Assembly (NCBI GenBank): GCA_002495055.1
Contig: DADR01000041.1
Location: forward strand, 1 to 64,000
Reading direction: 5' to 3'
Length of the DNA stretch: 64,000 nt
From: Methanoregula sp. UBA247
Lineage (GTDB): Archaea > Halobacteriota > Methanomicrobia > Methanomicrobiales > Methanospirillaceae
This document shows, piece by piece, positions 52,257 to 62,467 of the stretch. Each line of letters starts with the position of its first letter. Position 1 is the stretch's first letter. The notes under the pieces were generated by a model. The model was not told the DNA's origin and ran no database searches. It was given only the letters and a program-made list of their open reading frames with translations. Both the position numbers and the translations under genes were made by a program.

Positions 52257-52328
52257 ATTTGAACTCCCGAGGCGCGAAGCGCCAGTAGCTTTCGAGGCTA
52301 CCGCCTTCCCGGGCTAGACTACCTCGGC
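52244..52328 (-). tRNA. tRNA-Ser(CGA)
   Basis: 85 nt. Acceptor GCCGAGG/CCTCGGC, discriminator G, anticodon stem-loop GTAGC-CTCGAAA-GCTAC with anticodon CGA. The long variable arm (TGGCGC-TTCG-GCGCCT type hairpin) is typical for serine, and the T arm is GGGAG-TTCAAAT-CTCCC. CCA is not encoded. The gene is intact although the element ends inside it, because the element carries the same 3' end. Confidence 0.95.
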
Positions 52329-52553
52329 ATCCGGTTCTGATATTTTTTCTATCGATTGCTCTAATAGTTATCTGATACCAGTTCACTCTTAATCATAATT
52401 ACTCGCTTTCTGGTACCCCTTCTGAATATTGTACAGACAAAAGATCAGTATCTATCAGCATACCGTGTCCTACCTGGAAAAATTTGTAAAAATCCCACAA
52501 AAAACCGATGAAGGGGATTGATCGCCCCCATTTCCTGTCACTATTAATTTTTT

Positions 52554-54158
52554 TTAGAATGCTGCGGGAGCGCCACTCTGACCGGGTGATTTTGACTGGG
52601 TGATCATCATGTCGTCAACACGTATGAGCATGACCGCGGTCTCTGATGCGCTCTGGATGGACTGACGTTTTGACCTCAGGGGTTCAAGTACGCCTTCTGC
52701 GAGCATATCAATAATCGTTCCATTATAAACGTTAAGACCTGCATTTTTCTTCCCCTTTGAATGTGCATTCTTGAGTTCGACCAGTTTATCAATGGGATTG
52801 TATCCCGAGTTCTCAGCAAGGGTTCGGGGAATCGATTCATACGCTGCTGCATATGCTTCTATGGCAAGCTGGACTCGTCCCCCGACCGTTGAAGCGTAAT
52901 CCCGGATTTTCATGAGAAGCTCTGTCTCGACTGCCCCACCGCCGACTACATAGGTGCCATCTTCCATGGCGTCCATGACAACGCGGGTTCCGTCAACCAC
53001 AGCACGTTCGAGTTCATCAAGGAGATAATCGCTTGAACCGCGGAGCAGGATTGTAATTGACTTGGGATTCTTGCACCCTGATATACGGGTGATGTTGGCC
53101 TCGGTATCTTCTTCCACAAGTTCTGCCGCTCCGAGATCCTTTGCCGTGAGTGCATCTGGTTTATTCACAATAGTGGCGTGGAGTGATCGTGCGGCATATT
53201 TCATATCACTTTCCGGTACATCTTCTATAGCCAAAATCCCGTTCTTGGCCAGATAGAACTGGACCGGGTCTGCAATGCCTTTCTGGCACAGAAGAACATT
53301 TGCACCGCTTCCGATGATTGCGTCCGCCAGTTTTTTGAGCGTGTCACGTTCCTGCTCAGAAAAGGCATTAATCTGATCAGCATTTGTGATCTTAATCTTT
53401 GCTTTAACCTGGGTTTTTGTGATCTCCAGCGGGGTTGCAACCAAAGCGACTTTGGCTTTTGTAACCTTTTTAGGCATTCCCTCGCTTACCCGCTTCTTGT
53501 CAATGACAATACCGCGGATCAACTCGGCATCATCCATTGCCTGTCCTTTCTGCTTCTTTATCATCACATCTTCTTCATCGACTGTGATCTTCCCGTTGGT
53601 TTTATCAGCAACTGCCATTACGGCATCGACGATAATACCGTCAAGCTTGGTTTTCACGGATTCAATCGATTTACCGGTTATGGCAGTGTCGACGATTTTA
53701 TAGAGAGTTTTGCGATCGTTTGGCTCGACCTTGAGGGAGAGGCTGTTCACGATCTCAAGTGCTTTCTCCATACCCATGCGGTATCCCTGAGCGATCACTG
53801 TTGGGTGAATACCCTGTTCCAGCATGCTCTCTGCCTGCTCCATGAGCGCGCCAACAATGACGACAGCGGTGGTTGTCCCATCGCCGACCTCGTCATCCTG
53901 GGTCCGTGCGACTTCGATCACCATTTTTGCGCCAGGGTGCTGAACAGCAATTTCACTCAGTATGGTTGCGCCATCATTGGTGATCACGATGTCCCCGGTC
54001 GAATCTACGAGCATCTTGTCCATTCCCCGTGGACCAAGTGTTGACTTGACAGCTCCGGCGATTGCTTTTGCTGCCGCGATGTTCGAGCGCTGGGCTTCTT
54101 TCCCGGTATTACGCTCAACATTTTCTTTTAAAATAATAATTGGTTGTCCAGATTGCAT
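52554..54158 (-). CDS. Thermosome (group II chaperonin) subunit
   Basis: 534 residues. Group II chaperonin with N-terminal [12 protein letters not shown], catalytic-region GDGTTTAVV, and the ATP-site/hinge blocks GAVETEL and [12 protein letters not shown]; the C-terminus is short and lacks the GGM repeats of many thermosomes. Forms an ATP-driven folding chamber in the cytoplasm. The start has a strong GGAGGATCC ribosome-binding site. Single gene; other subunit genes are not in the window. Confidence 0.97.
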   Translation of the reverse strand: MQSGQPIIILKENVERNTGKEAQRSNIAAAKAIAGAVKSTLGPRGMDKMLVDSTGDIVITNDGATILSEIAVQHPGAKMVIEVARTQDDEVGDGTTTAVVIVGALMEQAESMLEQGIHPTVIAQGYRMGMEKALEIVNSLSLKVEPNDRKTLYKIVDTAITGKSIESVKTKLDGIIVDAVMAVADKTNGKITVDEEDVMIKKQKGQAMDDAELIRGIVIDKKRVSEGMPKKVTKAKVALVATPLEITKTQVKAKIKITNADQINAFSEQERDTLKKLADAIIGSGANVLLCQKGIADPVQFYLAKNGILAIEDVPESDMKYAARSLHATIVNKPDALTAKDLGAAELVEEDTEANITRISGCKNPKSITILLRGSSDYLLDELERAVVDGTRVVMDAMEDGTYVVGGGAVETELLMKIRDYASTVGGRVQLAIEAYAAAYESIPRTLAENSGYNPIDKLVELKNAHSKGKKNAGLNVYNGTIIDMLAEGVLEPLRSKRQSIQSASETAVMLIRVDDMMITQSKSPGQSGAPAAF

Positions 54159-54162
54159 AATG

Positions 54163-54210
54163 GATCCTCCGATGTTGTAAAAGGTGGAATTGAACTTCTA
54201 TATAAATATT
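54163..54210 (-). promoter_or_regulatory. Thermosome promoter and ribosome-binding site
   Basis: On the minus strand: TATA box AATATTTATATA (54210-54199), then GGAGGATCC (54171-54163) just before the ATG at 54158. The leader would be about 15-20 nt. A typical strong methanogen promoter. Confidence 0.65.
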
Positions 54211-54240
54211 CTGTGTTTAGCCCTTGGAAAAAAGAATGAA

Positions 54241-54849
54241 TCAGTCAATGCGCGATATTTTAAAGAGCGAATATACCGGTACACCATCAATATCCTTGAT
54301 ACCGCGCTTATCGAAAATGACCCAGATAGCTACCGGTATGGCATGGTGTTTCTTTAAATATTTTACAACTTCACGCATGGTATTTCCCGAAGTTATTGTA
54401 TCGTCAACGATGATGCAACGCATTCCGCCGATTGGTGCAAAATTCCCGCTTATTGATCCTATCGGGTGTTCACTCTGGCTCTGTTTTGCCGGGTTATAGA
54501 TTGCCAGTTTTGCTGCTTCCTGGACTGCAATGATAGTTGCAATCGGGATCCCCGAAAGGGCAATACCTACAATTACCTCCGCAGCTGGAGATGAAACGCT
54601 TTCATCCGTCTGGTCTCCATAATACCTCTGGAGAAGCATCAGTGCAGTTTCTTCGAGGAGCGGGGCATTACTGCTGACCGCAGTCCAGTCTATGTGGACA
54701 TCTTTTGGGGCAGCAGTCCCTTTCACTTGCGTGAGCAGCCACGTTACAGTTTCCATGGAAAGGGAGAGTTCATCTGCAATCTGACCTGGACTATGTCCCT
54801 CCGCGAGGAGCATTTTTGCCCTGCCAATCAGATCGTCAAGGGAAGACAT
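54241..54849 (-). CDS. gfcR: GfcR-type PRTase-like transcription regulator
   Basis: 202 residues. N-terminal helix-turn-helix ([22 protein letters not shown], about 18-39) joined to an orotate-phosphoribosyltransferase-like domain with the PRPP motif [17 protein letters not shown] (about 145-161). Archaeal family of PRTase-fold regulators; GfcR controls sugar metabolism in Haloferax, and in methanogens the target is open. Co-oriented with nob1 and prs (22 bp and 29 bp overlap), forming a purine/PRPP-related cluster. Confidence 0.85.
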   Translation of the reverse strand: MSSLDDLIGRAKMLLAEGHSPGQIADELSLSMETVTWLLTQVKGTAAPKDVHIDWTAVSSNAPLLEETALMLLQRYYGDQTDESVSSPAAEVIVGIALSGIPIATIIAVQEAAKLAIYNPAKQSQSEHPIGSISGNFAPIGGMRCIIVDDTITSGNTMREVVKYLKKHHAIPVAIWVIFDKRGIKDIDGVPVYSLFKISRID

Positions 54850-54870
54850 GGGAAAAAGATTCGCCGGAAT

Positions 54871-55326
54871 CTATTTAAGTTTTCTTTTAATAATCGAGCC
54901 ACAAATGAGACATTCGCCGTCATGATCGAAATATCTGCCACAACCGCTGCACCGATATTTCCAGTGAACATGTTTTGCTTTTCGCTGGTTGATCGGAATG
55001 GTTTGCACTCCAAGGACACCTGCCACATTCTGGATGGCAAAATCATCGGTATAGAGAACTGCGTCAAGCTCGATAGCAAGAGCAAGAAGATCAGAATCTG
55101 TGTCGGAGATTACACATGCATCCCTGGTTTTTTTTGCTGCAATCGCCACGTTCTCCTTACTCCATGCACCGGGAGAAGCGATCTGCAATCCTTCAGCACA
55201 TAATTTTTCGAATTTCCCTTTTGAACGGATATCGATCAGCTCATCACAGACCGAGGGTGTCGTATACAACTCCCCGCTGACCGGACAGTCCGAGAAAAAA
55301 ACACTGGAATCAAGGACGGCTTTCAT
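54871..55326 (-). CDS. nob1: Ribosome assembly endonuclease Nob1
   Basis: 151 residues from the ATG at 55326; a longer frame starts inside prs. PIN nuclease domain (about 1-110) with acidic residues VLDSSVF (Asp6), the VISDTDSDLLAL block and YTDDFAI. The C-terminal zinc ribbon is CSGCGRYFDHDGECLICG. Cleaves the 3' end of the 16S rRNA precursor. Overlaps nothing after start choice, 29 bp between it and the prs stop. Confidence 0.9.
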   Translation of the reverse strand: MKAVLDSSVFFSDCPVSGELYTTPSVCDELIDIRSKGKFEKLCAEGLQIASPGAWSKENVAIAAKKTRDACVISDTDSDLLALAIELDAVLYTDDFAIQNVAGVLGVQTIPINQRKAKHVHWKYRCSGCGRYFDHDGECLICGSIIKRKLK

Positions 55327-55354
55327 AGGAGAATCCAAGATAACGGAAGATAAA

Positions 55355-56227
55355 TCATACTTTTTTGTGTTTTTGCACATCAGTTTTTTTTATTGATTCG
55401 GCAATCCGGTTGGCAGCCGGGATTTTACTGCACCCGCGTTCTATCGTATCGCTGCAGATTACTTCACGGATTCCCGCTGCCATCAGATGGACATAGGCTC
55501 CTCCGGTAAGCACTCCGTGTACACAAGCAGCAAATACCTCTTTTGCACCCTGTTTGTAGAGCATTGATGAAGCAGTGGCGATGGTCCCTCCGGTCGAGAT
55601 GATATCATCGACAATAACCACGGATCGTGCTGCTGCACATAATTGTTTGGGGGCCATCTTCACCTCAACACCGCTGAGGCGTGTTTTTTCGAGATGATCA
55701 AAATCCCAACCTCCAGCAGACGCGACCTGTTCAGCGAAGGTACGAGCGCCCTCATCAGGAGCGAGGATCAGGGGATTACTTAGATTCAGTAATTCAATAT
55801 ATGAACCGACATCACGGGCAAGAGAAATATTTCTTGCGGGCACGCTAAAATAGTTGAGGACCTCTTCTTCATGGATATTGACTGTAATGACTTCTGAAAC
55901 CCCCCTGCTGAGCACTTGTGCTATGGCTCGTGCACTGATGGGTTCGCCCTCTCTGAACCGCTTGTCCTGCCGGGCATATCCCATGTAAGGCACCACAAGC
56001 TGGTTATGGGAACTGTCACAGGCATCGATCAGGAGGATTAACTGAACGAGGGTGTCATTATCCACCAAACTTCCGACAATAATTGTCTCATCATCCAGTT
56101 CACCGGCAATCAGGTACTGTTCCCCGTCGGGAAACCGGGAATATTTTACTTCAACGACTGGGGTTTTTAGTGCCCGTGCAAGGCTGGTTGCAAGTATTTG
56201 GGATTTTTCCGTGCAGATAACTTTCAT
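55355..56227 (-). CDS. prs: Ribose-phosphate pyrophosphokinase
   Basis: 290 residues. Makes PRPP from ribose 5-phosphate and ATP. Blocks: SRFPDGEQYL, YMGYARQDKRFREGEPISA and the PRPP loop VVIVDDIISTGGTIA (about 203-217). Archaeal class length. Heads the prs-nob1-gfcR cluster on the minus strand. Its start is divergent from lonB with about 205 bp between. Good AGGAAGATATT before the ATG. Confidence 0.96.
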   Translation of the reverse strand: MKVICTEKSQILATSLARALKTPVVEVKYSRFPDGEQYLIAGELDDETIIVGSLVDNDTLVQLILLIDACDSSHNQLVVPYMGYARQDKRFREGEPISARAIAQVLSRGVSEVITVNIHEEEVLNYFSVPARNISLARDVGSYIELLNLSNPLILAPDEGARTFAEQVASAGGWDFDHLEKTRLSGVEVKMAPKQLCAAARSVVIVDDIISTGGTIATASSMLYKQGAKEVFAACVHGVLTGGAYVHLMAAGIREVICSDTIERGCSKIPAANRIAESIKKTDVQKHKKV

Positions 56228-56432
56228 AATATCTTCCTAGAATCTGAAGTAAGGGTTATTGTTTCTTTAGAATTATTGTGTAACAGTAGGTATTGTAATT
56301 TTTTAAGCAATGAACAGTAGCAGGAACTCACCATCGCTGGCACTCCCTTCCGGTGTAATCAGCTGAAAGTACTTAAACTATCATGCAACAATTGATATGA
56401 AAACTCCCTGAGTAAAAGAGGTTAATTCCGCA

Positions 56433-58406
56433 ATGGAAATTTCTGAACAATCATCACCGCAGAAAGACGCATTACAAATCCCCGATCCCACTCCTGAGGT
56501 TGCGCCGACTGAGAATGTAATAGCAACGTCATCCCAGATCGAAGTACCAGAAAAACTGGTCGATCAGGTCATTGGTCAGGAACATGCGGTTGAGGTCATT
56601 AAAAAGGCTGCAATCCAGCGACGGCATGTCATGATGATCGGAAGCCCGGGGACGGGAAAGTCGATGCTGGCAAAAGCAATGGCCGAGATTTTACCAAAAG
56701 AAGAGCTTCAGGATATTCTTGCATACCCAAACTCCGATGATCCTAACAACCCGGTGATCAGGACGGTAACCGGGGGAAGGGGAAAACAGATCGTTGGAGC
56801 CCATAAAGCAGAAGCAAAGAAAAAAATCCAGTTCCGAAACACTCTTCTCATGCTCCTGCTCATCGGTATCATCGGTTATGCCTTCATTACCTACCAGTGG
56901 CTGATGGGGATCATTGCCGCCGCATTTGTTTTCATGGCGTTACGGTACACTACCCCCCGGGAGGAAGCGATGGTCCCTAAGCTTCTCGTTTCCAATGATA
57001 CCAAAAATACTGCCCCCTTTATTGATGGTACCGGTTCTCATGCCGGTGCCCTGCTTGGTGATGTCCGGCATGATCCATTCCAGAGTGGAGGTCTCGAGAC
57101 ACCGGCGCACGACCGCGTTGAGGTCGGAGCTATCCACCGGGCACATGGCGGGGTGCTTTTTATCGATGAAATCAACACACTGGACCCGCATTCCCAACAG
57201 AACCTGCTTACTGCACTTCAGGAAGGAGAGTTCCCCATAACCGGTCAGAGTGAACGCTCGAGTGGTGCGATGGTCCGGACAGAACCCGTGCCCTGCAGGT
57301 TTGTGATGGTTGCTGCGGGAAATCTTGATGCTATCAAGGGGATGCACCCGGCACTCCGCTCCCGTATCCGCGGGTATGGGTATGAAGTGTATATGGCGGA
57401 GAGCATGGAGGACAATGAGGACAATCGTAAAAAATATATTCGCTTCATTGCACAGGAAGTGAAAAATGACGCAAAGATCCCCCACTTCGACCAGAGTGCA
57501 ATTGATGAAGTAATCCGGGAAGCGAAGAGGCGATCGAACCGTAAGGGGCACCTGACATTAAAGCTTCGTGACATGGGTGGACTTATACGTGTTGCGGGGG
57601 ATATCGCACGGCAGGAAAATGCTGCCCTGACGACATCCGTCCATGTAATAACTGCGAAGAAGACCGCGCGATCGATTGAGGATCAGGTATCTGATGAAAT
57701 TACGCAGCATCTCAGGGAATACGAGATGACCATTGTGGAAGGAACGCGTATCGGGCGCGTCAACGGTCTTGCAGTAACAGGAAATGATGCCGGGTCAGTA
57801 CTTCCCATAATGGCCGAAGTGACACCTGCACAAGGTGAAAGTGGACAAATCATCGCTACCGGTGTTTCCGGGAAACGTCAGGAACCCTGGTTGAAAGACG
57901 AGGAATCAATCGCCCAGCAATCCATTAAAAATGTAAGTGCATTAATAAAAAAGTTCACCGGAAAAGATATCAAAAACATGGATGTCCACATCCAGTTTAT
58001 TGGTACCTACGGCGCAGAAGGGGATTCTGCCTCAGTCAGCATTGCCACAGCAGTAATGAGTGCAATAGAGGGAATTCCCATACGTCAGGATGTAGCCATG
58101 ACAGGCTCCCTTTCAGTACGGGGAGATGTTCTTCCTGTCGGTGGAGTAACGTATAAAATTGAAGCGGCCGTAAAAGCGGGCATCAAAACAGTGCTTATTC
58201 CCCGGATGAATATTGGGGACGTATTGATTGAAGAGCGGTATAAATCCCTGGTTACGATCCTGCCCATGGATACCATTGATGATGTCCTCAAGTATGCGCT
58301 GGTCCCGGAAAACGCTGATGGATTCCTCACCAAGCTCAAGAAGATGGCGATGAGGTCAACGACAATAATTCCGGAATTAACGACAATCAACCAGACAATG
58401 GCCTGA
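56433..58406 (+). CDS. lonB: Archaeal LonB protease
   Basis: 657 residues. Membrane-bound ATP-dependent protease. AAA+ domain with Walker A GSPGTGKS (Lys76), two transmembrane helices inside it (about 133-170: [15 protein letters not shown] and [15 protein letters not shown]), Walker B LFIDEIN, and the C-terminal Ser-Lys protease domain with Ser532 (EGDSAS) and Lys575 (GGVTYK), 43 residues apart as in the bacterial enzyme. A TATA-like element TACTTAAAC lies about 60 bp before the ATG and GAGGT is near it. Five bp before tldD. Confidence 0.96.
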   Translation: MEISEQSSPQKDALQIPDPTPEVAPTENVIATSSQIEVPEKLVDQVIGQEHAVEVIKKAAIQRRHVMMIGSPGTGKSMLAKAMAEILPKEELQDILAYPNSDDPNNPVIRTVTGGRGKQIVGAHKAEAKKKIQFRNTLLMLLLIGIIGYAFITYQWLMGIIAAAFVFMALRYTTPREEAMVPKLLVSNDTKNTAPFIDGTGSHAGALLGDVRHDPFQSGGLETPAHDRVEVGAIHRAHGGVLFIDEINTLDPHSQQNLLTALQEGEFPITGQSERSSGAMVRTEPVPCRFVMVAAGNLDAIKGMHPALRSRIRGYGYEVYMAESMEDNEDNRKKYIRFIAQEVKNDAKIPHFDQSAIDEVIREAKRRSNRKGHLTLKLRDMGGLIRVAGDIARQENAALTTSVHVITAKKTARSIEDQVSDEITQHLREYEMTIVEGTRIGRVNGLAVTGNDAGSVLPIMAEVTPAQGESGQIIATGVSGKRQEPWLKDEESIAQQSIKNVSALIKKFTGKDIKNMDVHIQFIGTYGAEGDSASVSIATAVMSAIEGIPIRQDVAMTGSLSVRGDVLPVGGVTYKIEAAVKAGIKTVLIPRMNIGDVLIEERYKSLVTILPMDTIDDVLKYALVPENADGFLTKLKKMAMRSTTIIPELTTINQTMA

Positions 58407-58411
58407 GTGCG

Positions 58412-59743
58412 ATGTCTGGTATACTGTATTATGATCTGCGGCATGTAACCGGGCAGGTCACCCATATCGATATCGACAACAGTGTTGTGGAATCAGCCGG
58501 CACATCCTTTTTCAATAAAGCAGTGATAAGAGTGCTCAGTAAAACCGGTTGGGGGATTCTCCAGATAGATAATTATTCTCCCTGTCAAGGAAAAAAATTT
58601 GATGCAATCCTTGAATCTGCATGCAGACTTGCCCGGATTACCGAGGAAAATGTTGTCCTTGGTGATGCCCCCCACGGGATTTTATCCGTGCCTCCCATGA
58701 AAGAAGATCCCCGCGATGTTTGTATCGAGGAGAAATCCACGTTGCTCTCGGAAATTGAAAAGGCCGCCCAGCACCCTTTGGTTGTGAACAGGAGAGCAAA
58801 TTTCATAGAAAAAATTGAACACATCCGGTTCACGGACAGCTCTGAAAATGAATACTCGTACGAGATGTGCCGTTCGGGATTTAATATTCTGGCTGTCGCC
58901 TCACGGAACGGGAACATCCAGATGGGATACGAACGTGAGCATTCCATTCACGGATTCAACCTGCGGCACCAGCAGTCACTGGGAAAAAAGGCTGCGGAAA
59001 TTGCAGTTGCCCTTCTTGATGCCGGTGCTGCAAAAAGCGGGAAAATGCGGGCGGTACTTGACCCGGAATTAGCGGGTGTATTTGCCCATGAAGCAGTTGG
59101 CCATGCCAGTGAAGGTGACCTTGTCCAGGAAGGCAACTCTGTTCTGAAGGGAAAAACAGGACAGAAGATTGGGAACGCGAACCTGACAATAATTGATGAT
59201 CCCGGGATTCCCGAATTCGGTTTTGATCCGGTTGATGCCGAAGGCGTAGCAGTCCGCCGGACAGAAATTATCAAAAAGGGGGTCATCAACGCATATCTCC
59301 ACAACCGTGAAACCCTTTCATCTGTCGGGAATGGTATTGCCGGCCACGCACGGGCAATGCCGGGAGAACCCCCGCTTGTCCGGATGAGCAATACCTTCAT
59401 TGAAGCCGGGGATGCGATGCAACATGAGATCTTTGAGGAGTGCCGTGACGGAATCTTTCTCAAAGGGTCGCGCGGAGGACAGGTCGATCCCGGCAGGGGA
59501 ATATTCCAGTTCAATGCGGAGTATGGTTACCTGATTGAAAACGGTGAATGTACCAGGATGGTAAGGGATGTCTCATTATCCGGTGAAATCTTAAAGACTC
59601 TCCATGGAATCTCCCTCTGCGGGAATGTTCGCACCATGAGCCCGGGATATTGTGGAAAAGGAGGTCAGAGTGTTCCCGTGAGCGACGGGGCACCGTATAT
59701 TCTTCTGTGTGATGCGGTGGTGGGCGGCAGTGGCATGGATTGA
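58412..59743 (+). CDS. tldD: TldD-type metalloprotease subunit
   Basis: 443 residues. Zinc protease motif His226-Glu-Ala-Val-Gly-His231 (FAHEAVGHASEGD), with GNANLTIIDDP and GRGIFQFNAEYGYLIENG blocks. Forms a heterodimer with the PmbA homologue encoded next; known members cleave peptides from modified or degraded proteins. Five bp after lonB and overlapping pmbA by 14 bp, so the three form one transcription unit. Confidence 0.93.
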   Translation: MSGILYYDLRHVTGQVTHIDIDNSVVESAGTSFFNKAVIRVLSKTGWGILQIDNYSPCQGKKFDAILESACRLARITEENVVLGDAPHGILSVPPMKEDPRDVCIEEKSTLLSEIEKAAQHPLVVNRRANFIEKIEHIRFTDSSENEYSYEMCRSGFNILAVASRNGNIQMGYEREHSIHGFNLRHQQSLGKKAAEIAVALLDAGAAKSGKMRAVLDPELAGVFAHEAVGHASEGDLVQEGNSVLKGKTGQKIGNANLTIIDDPGIPEFGFDPVDAEGVAVRRTEIIKKGVINAYLHNRETLSSVGNGIAGHARAMPGEPPLVRMSNTFIEAGDAMQHEIFEECRDGIFLKGSRGGQVDPGRGIFQFNAEYGYLIENGECTRMVRDVSLSGEILKTLHGISLCGNVRTMSPGYCGKGGQSVPVSDGAPYILLCDAVVGGSGMD

Positions 59744-61016
59744 TCAACTACTCCACGATGGGCAAAAAAAAGTCGATGAAATTGAAGTTTTTTATGTCGA
59801 GGGATCTTCAGTCTCGGCTGATACAAAAAAGAAGAAGGTTAACCTGGCCACGATCTCAAAGGAATGCGGTCTTGGCATCCGTACTATTCATAAGGGAAGG
59901 ATTGGGTCATCGAGTACAAACGATCCTGACCATTGGCAGGAATGCCTGAACGCTGCAATTGCGAGTGGAAAACTTGCAACCCCTCAGGACTGGGAAGGAC
60001 TTCCTGACGTGGTACCACTGTCCCGGACTCCCCTCTCATTTGACTCCACACTCAGGATTGAACCCAAGGTCGTTCTCGATCTGATCGAAAGGATGCTTGA
60101 AGGAGCAGGGGAACACCCCGCAGAGGTAACTGCCGGTTCGGCATCACTTTTCACGGCCATGGTGACACTTGCCAACAGCAGAGGGGTCCGGTATACGAAC
60201 CAGCACACCGGAGTCTCACTCTCTTTGGAAGCGATTCACGGGCAGTCTACCGGATATGAGTTTGATCATTCCAGCTTCCTTGACAAGATGGAGCCAGAGT
60301 CTGTAGGTGAGAGGGCAACATTCTTTGCAAAGGAATCCGACAACGGGAAAGATATTGCCACCGGGGATTACGAGATCCTTCTCTCGCCTCTTGCGTACGG
60401 GGAACTTCTGGGGAATGTATTTGTCCCTGCGCTGAGTGGACGTAACGTTCATGCCGGGAGATCCCGGCTGTCACAATCCCTTGGCAAAATTGTTACCGAT
60501 CCAGCAATTACGATGTATGATGACCCCCTGTTAAAGGGGGCGAACGGCAGTGTACATTGGGATGCCGAGGGCACACCTACACGTCGTATCGATTTTATCA
60601 GGGACGGGATTCTGGAAACCTTTGCGTATGATCTCAAAACCGCCTATCGTTTCGGCAATAAGAGCACCGCAAGTGCTATCCGGGGTGGATTTGGAGGTTT
60701 GCCTTCAATAGGACATCATAATTTTATCGTTGACGGGAAACGAAATGAGGTAGCCGACGACCGTGTGGTGTACGTTCACAATGTAGTCGGTGCTCATACT
60801 GCTAATCCCATGAACGGTGATTTTTCTGTTGAGATTTCTAACGCATTCTGGATGGAAGGGGGGGAGTTTGAAACACCCATAAGGAGTGCGATGCTTTCAG
60901 GAAATGTGTTCGATCTCCATCATGATATCTGTGGGCTGAGTAAAGAATCCCGGGCGATTGGATCCATGATTCTGCCTTCGGTAAAAATAAATAAGCAGCA
61001 TATTATTGGTAAATAG
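59730..61016 (+). CDS. pmbA: PmbA/TldE-type protein
   Basis: 428 residues from the GTG at 59730 (GGTGGTGGGC before it); the frame continues up to 59709, inside tldD. TldE/PmbA lacks the zinc motif but shares the fold (VNLATISKECGLGIRTIHKGRIG, NPMNGDFSVEISNAFW). It pairs with TldD to build the active protease. Overlaps the tldD end by 14 bp. Confidence 0.92.
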   Translation: MAWIDQLLHDGQKKVDEIEVFYVEGSSVSADTKKKKVNLATISKECGLGIRTIHKGRIGSSSTNDPDHWQECLNAAIASGKLATPQDWEGLPDVVPLSRTPLSFDSTLRIEPKVVLDLIERMLEGAGEHPAEVTAGSASLFTAMVTLANSRGVRYTNQHTGVSLSLEAIHGQSTGYEFDHSSFLDKMEPESVGERATFFAKESDNGKDIATGDYEILLSPLAYGELLGNVFVPALSGRNVHAGRSRLSQSLGKIVTDPAITMYDDPLLKGANGSVHWDAEGTPTRRIDFIRDGILETFAYDLKTAYRFGNKSTASAIRGGFGGLPSIGHHNFIVDGKRNEVADDRVVYVHNVVGAHTANPMNGDFSVEISNAFWMEGGEFETPIRSAMLSGNVFDLHHDICGLSKESRAIGSMILPSVKINKQHIIGK

Positions 61017-61024
61017 GTAAAGTC

Positions 61025-61288
61025 ATGACTGATGTGCTGGTTGCAATACTCCTTATCGTGGCAATTATTGCTGTCGTTTATTACCTGGTAAAACAATTGT
61101 CGGTCCTTCTCATAAACGCGATTTTGGGACTAATTGTATTGTTTTTTCTGAATTTTTTCCATATCATGCAATGGATGGGAAAACCCGATCTTGGGTATAA
61201 CCTCGCGACGATTCTGATATGTGCAGTAGGAGGACTTCCGGGCGTGTGCATTCTTGTTTTACTGAATATTCTTGGAATAACACTCTGA
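61025..61288 (+). CDS. BofA-family small membrane protein
   Basis: 87 residues. Three hydrophobic segments and the BofA pattern (LLINAILGLIVLF, GGLPGVCILVLL). In bacilli BofA blocks processing of pro-sigma-K; archaeal relatives have no known role. Eight bp after pmbA with an AGGTAAAGTC ribosome-binding site, so it belongs to the same transcript. Confidence 0.8.
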   Translation: MTDVLVAILLIVAIIAVVYYLVKQLSVLLINAILGLIVLFFLNFFHIMQWMGKPDLGYNLATILICAVGGLPGVCILVLLNILGITL

Positions 61289-61398
61289 AAACATTTATTA
61301 TTAAAAAAAATTCCGTTACCTTGTGATACCAGGTTTAAACCGGACATGAGATAGAATTAAATAATGTCACACAGATTTCGTAGTGAGGTGATGTGGAT

Positions 61399-61554
61399 AT
61401 GTGTACTGTTGGTGGACCCGTAGACATTGATCTCCCGCCGGATCGCGTGCAGGGGAAGGATTACCGCTGCAATGAATGCGGTGAGCGGTTCAAAGGCATC
61501 GGTAAAAAGCCCATCTGTCCCAGCTGCCAGTCAGACGACGTGGCTAATGCATGA
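61399..61554 (+). CDS. 51-residue zinc-ribbon protein
   Basis: Starts at ATG 61399, six bases after a near-perfect GAGGTGAT ribosome-binding site (61385-61392). Zinc ribbon with Cys24-x2-Cys27 and Cys40-x2-Cys43 (RCNECGERF...ICPSCQS). A GTG at 61393 is in frame but too close to the ribosome-binding site. Its stop overlaps the next gene by 4 bp. No family name, but it looks genuine. Confidence 0.75.
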   Translation: MCTVGGPVDIDLPPDRVQGKDYRCNECGERFKGIGKKPICPSCQSDDVANA

Positions 61555-62024
61555 TTTACACCCTGGATGATGCACTCCTGCTTATCAGGGGAAAACAATC
61601 TTTTTTACTCGTTGCAAAGGTAAAGAACAGTTTCGGGCTTTGCATCGAGACGAGCCATGATGAATACTGTCAGGGTGTCGAAGCGGGTGACCTTGTTGTC
61701 GTTTCCGCTCCGGAAGGGGGTGCTGTTGAGCCTGCCATGATGCTCACTGAGCTGGTCCGAACCTTCCACGTGCCGTTGTTGGTATTGCCCAAAAACCATC
61801 CCGGGTCGCGACGGATTTCTTATGTAGTATCCGTTGGACCCGAAATTTTTACCAGCTGTTCAATTCAGAGGGGGACACATCCGGAACAACACCTCATCTG
61901 CTCGAGTGATGAACTTGGGGGTATCACACTCAGGAAAAGTGAACAGGGGGTAGTTGTCTCCTCACTACCCGGGAACATAATCCCCCGGAATATAAAATAT
62001 GAAATAAAAACCGATTTTTCCTGA
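61551..62024 (+). CDS. Hypothetical archaeal protein coupled to the zinc ribbon
   Basis: 157 residues. The ATG overlaps the stop of the zinc-ribbon gene (ATGA). Beta-rich, with YTLDDALLLIRGKQSFLLVAKVKNSFGLCIETSHDEYCQG, an EAGDLVVVSAP segment and GSRRISYVVSVGPE. Not assigned to a family. The tight coupling suggests a shared role. Confidence 0.65.
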   Translation: MIYTLDDALLLIRGKQSFLLVAKVKNSFGLCIETSHDEYCQGVEAGDLVVVSAPEGGAVEPAMMLTELVRTFHVPLLVLPKNHPGSRRISYVVSVGPEIFTSCSIQRGTHPEQHLICSSDELGGITLRKSEQGVVVSSLPGNIIPRNIKYEIKTDFS

Positions 62025-62079
62025 ATTACCTATTTTTTATGGGAAATTACTACGGGGAATCAATTTTTTGATCGTAAAT

Positions 62080-62133
62080 AACAATACATATATTGTTTTT
62101 TTTACCAATTATTGTACTGCCGTGAGAGGAGGG
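62080..62133 (+). promoter_or_regulatory. Promoter of the A-type ATP synthase operon
   Basis: A TATA box (TACATATATT, 62085-62094) sits in the inverted repeat AACAATA-CATA-TATTGTT (62080-62097), which is followed by a T-run that may end the upstream transcript. The ribosome-binding site GAGGAGGG (62126-62133) lies before the ahaH ATG. Confidence 0.5.
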
Positions 62134-62137
62134 TTGG

Positions 62138-62467
62138 ATGAAGACTGAGGTCCTACGAGACATTAAAAAAACTGAAGAGGATTACCAAAAAACAATCACT
62201 GCGGCCCAGGAAGAGAAGAAGTACAGGCATTCTCAGGCTGAGCTGGAAGCTGATAATCTGGTTATAAAAGCGCAAAGCAATGCTGAACAATATAAAAAGA
62301 TGAAACTGGAAGAAGCACGGCACCAGGCGGCATTAAAGCACGCCGAAATCATTAAAAGTGGCAATCAAAAGGCAGCGGCAATCAGGGAAAAAGGTTCAAA
62401 GAACCTTCCTAAAGCAGTGCAGCTGCTCGTATTGCGGTTCAAGGAGCAGCTGCATGTTAAAGCCTGA
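62138..62467 (+). CDS. ahaH: A-type ATP synthase subunit H
   Basis: 109 residues, nearly all a charged helix (KTEEDYQKTITAAQEEKKYRHSQAELEAD, KSGNQKAAAIREKG), the peripheral-stalk coiled coil. Together with subunit E it connects the catalytic head to the membrane part. First gene of the aha operon, good GGAGG before the ATG. Overlaps ahaI by 14 bp. Confidence 0.85.
   Translation: MKTEVLRDIKKTEEDYQKTITAAQEEKKYRHSQAELEADNLVIKAQSNAEQYKKMKLEEARHQAALKHAEIIKSGNQKAAAIREKGSKNLPKAVQLLVLRFKEQLHVKA

Noticed and set aside
56940..57551. 203-codon minus-strand frame
   Set aside because: Antisense to lonB; no start site or pattern.
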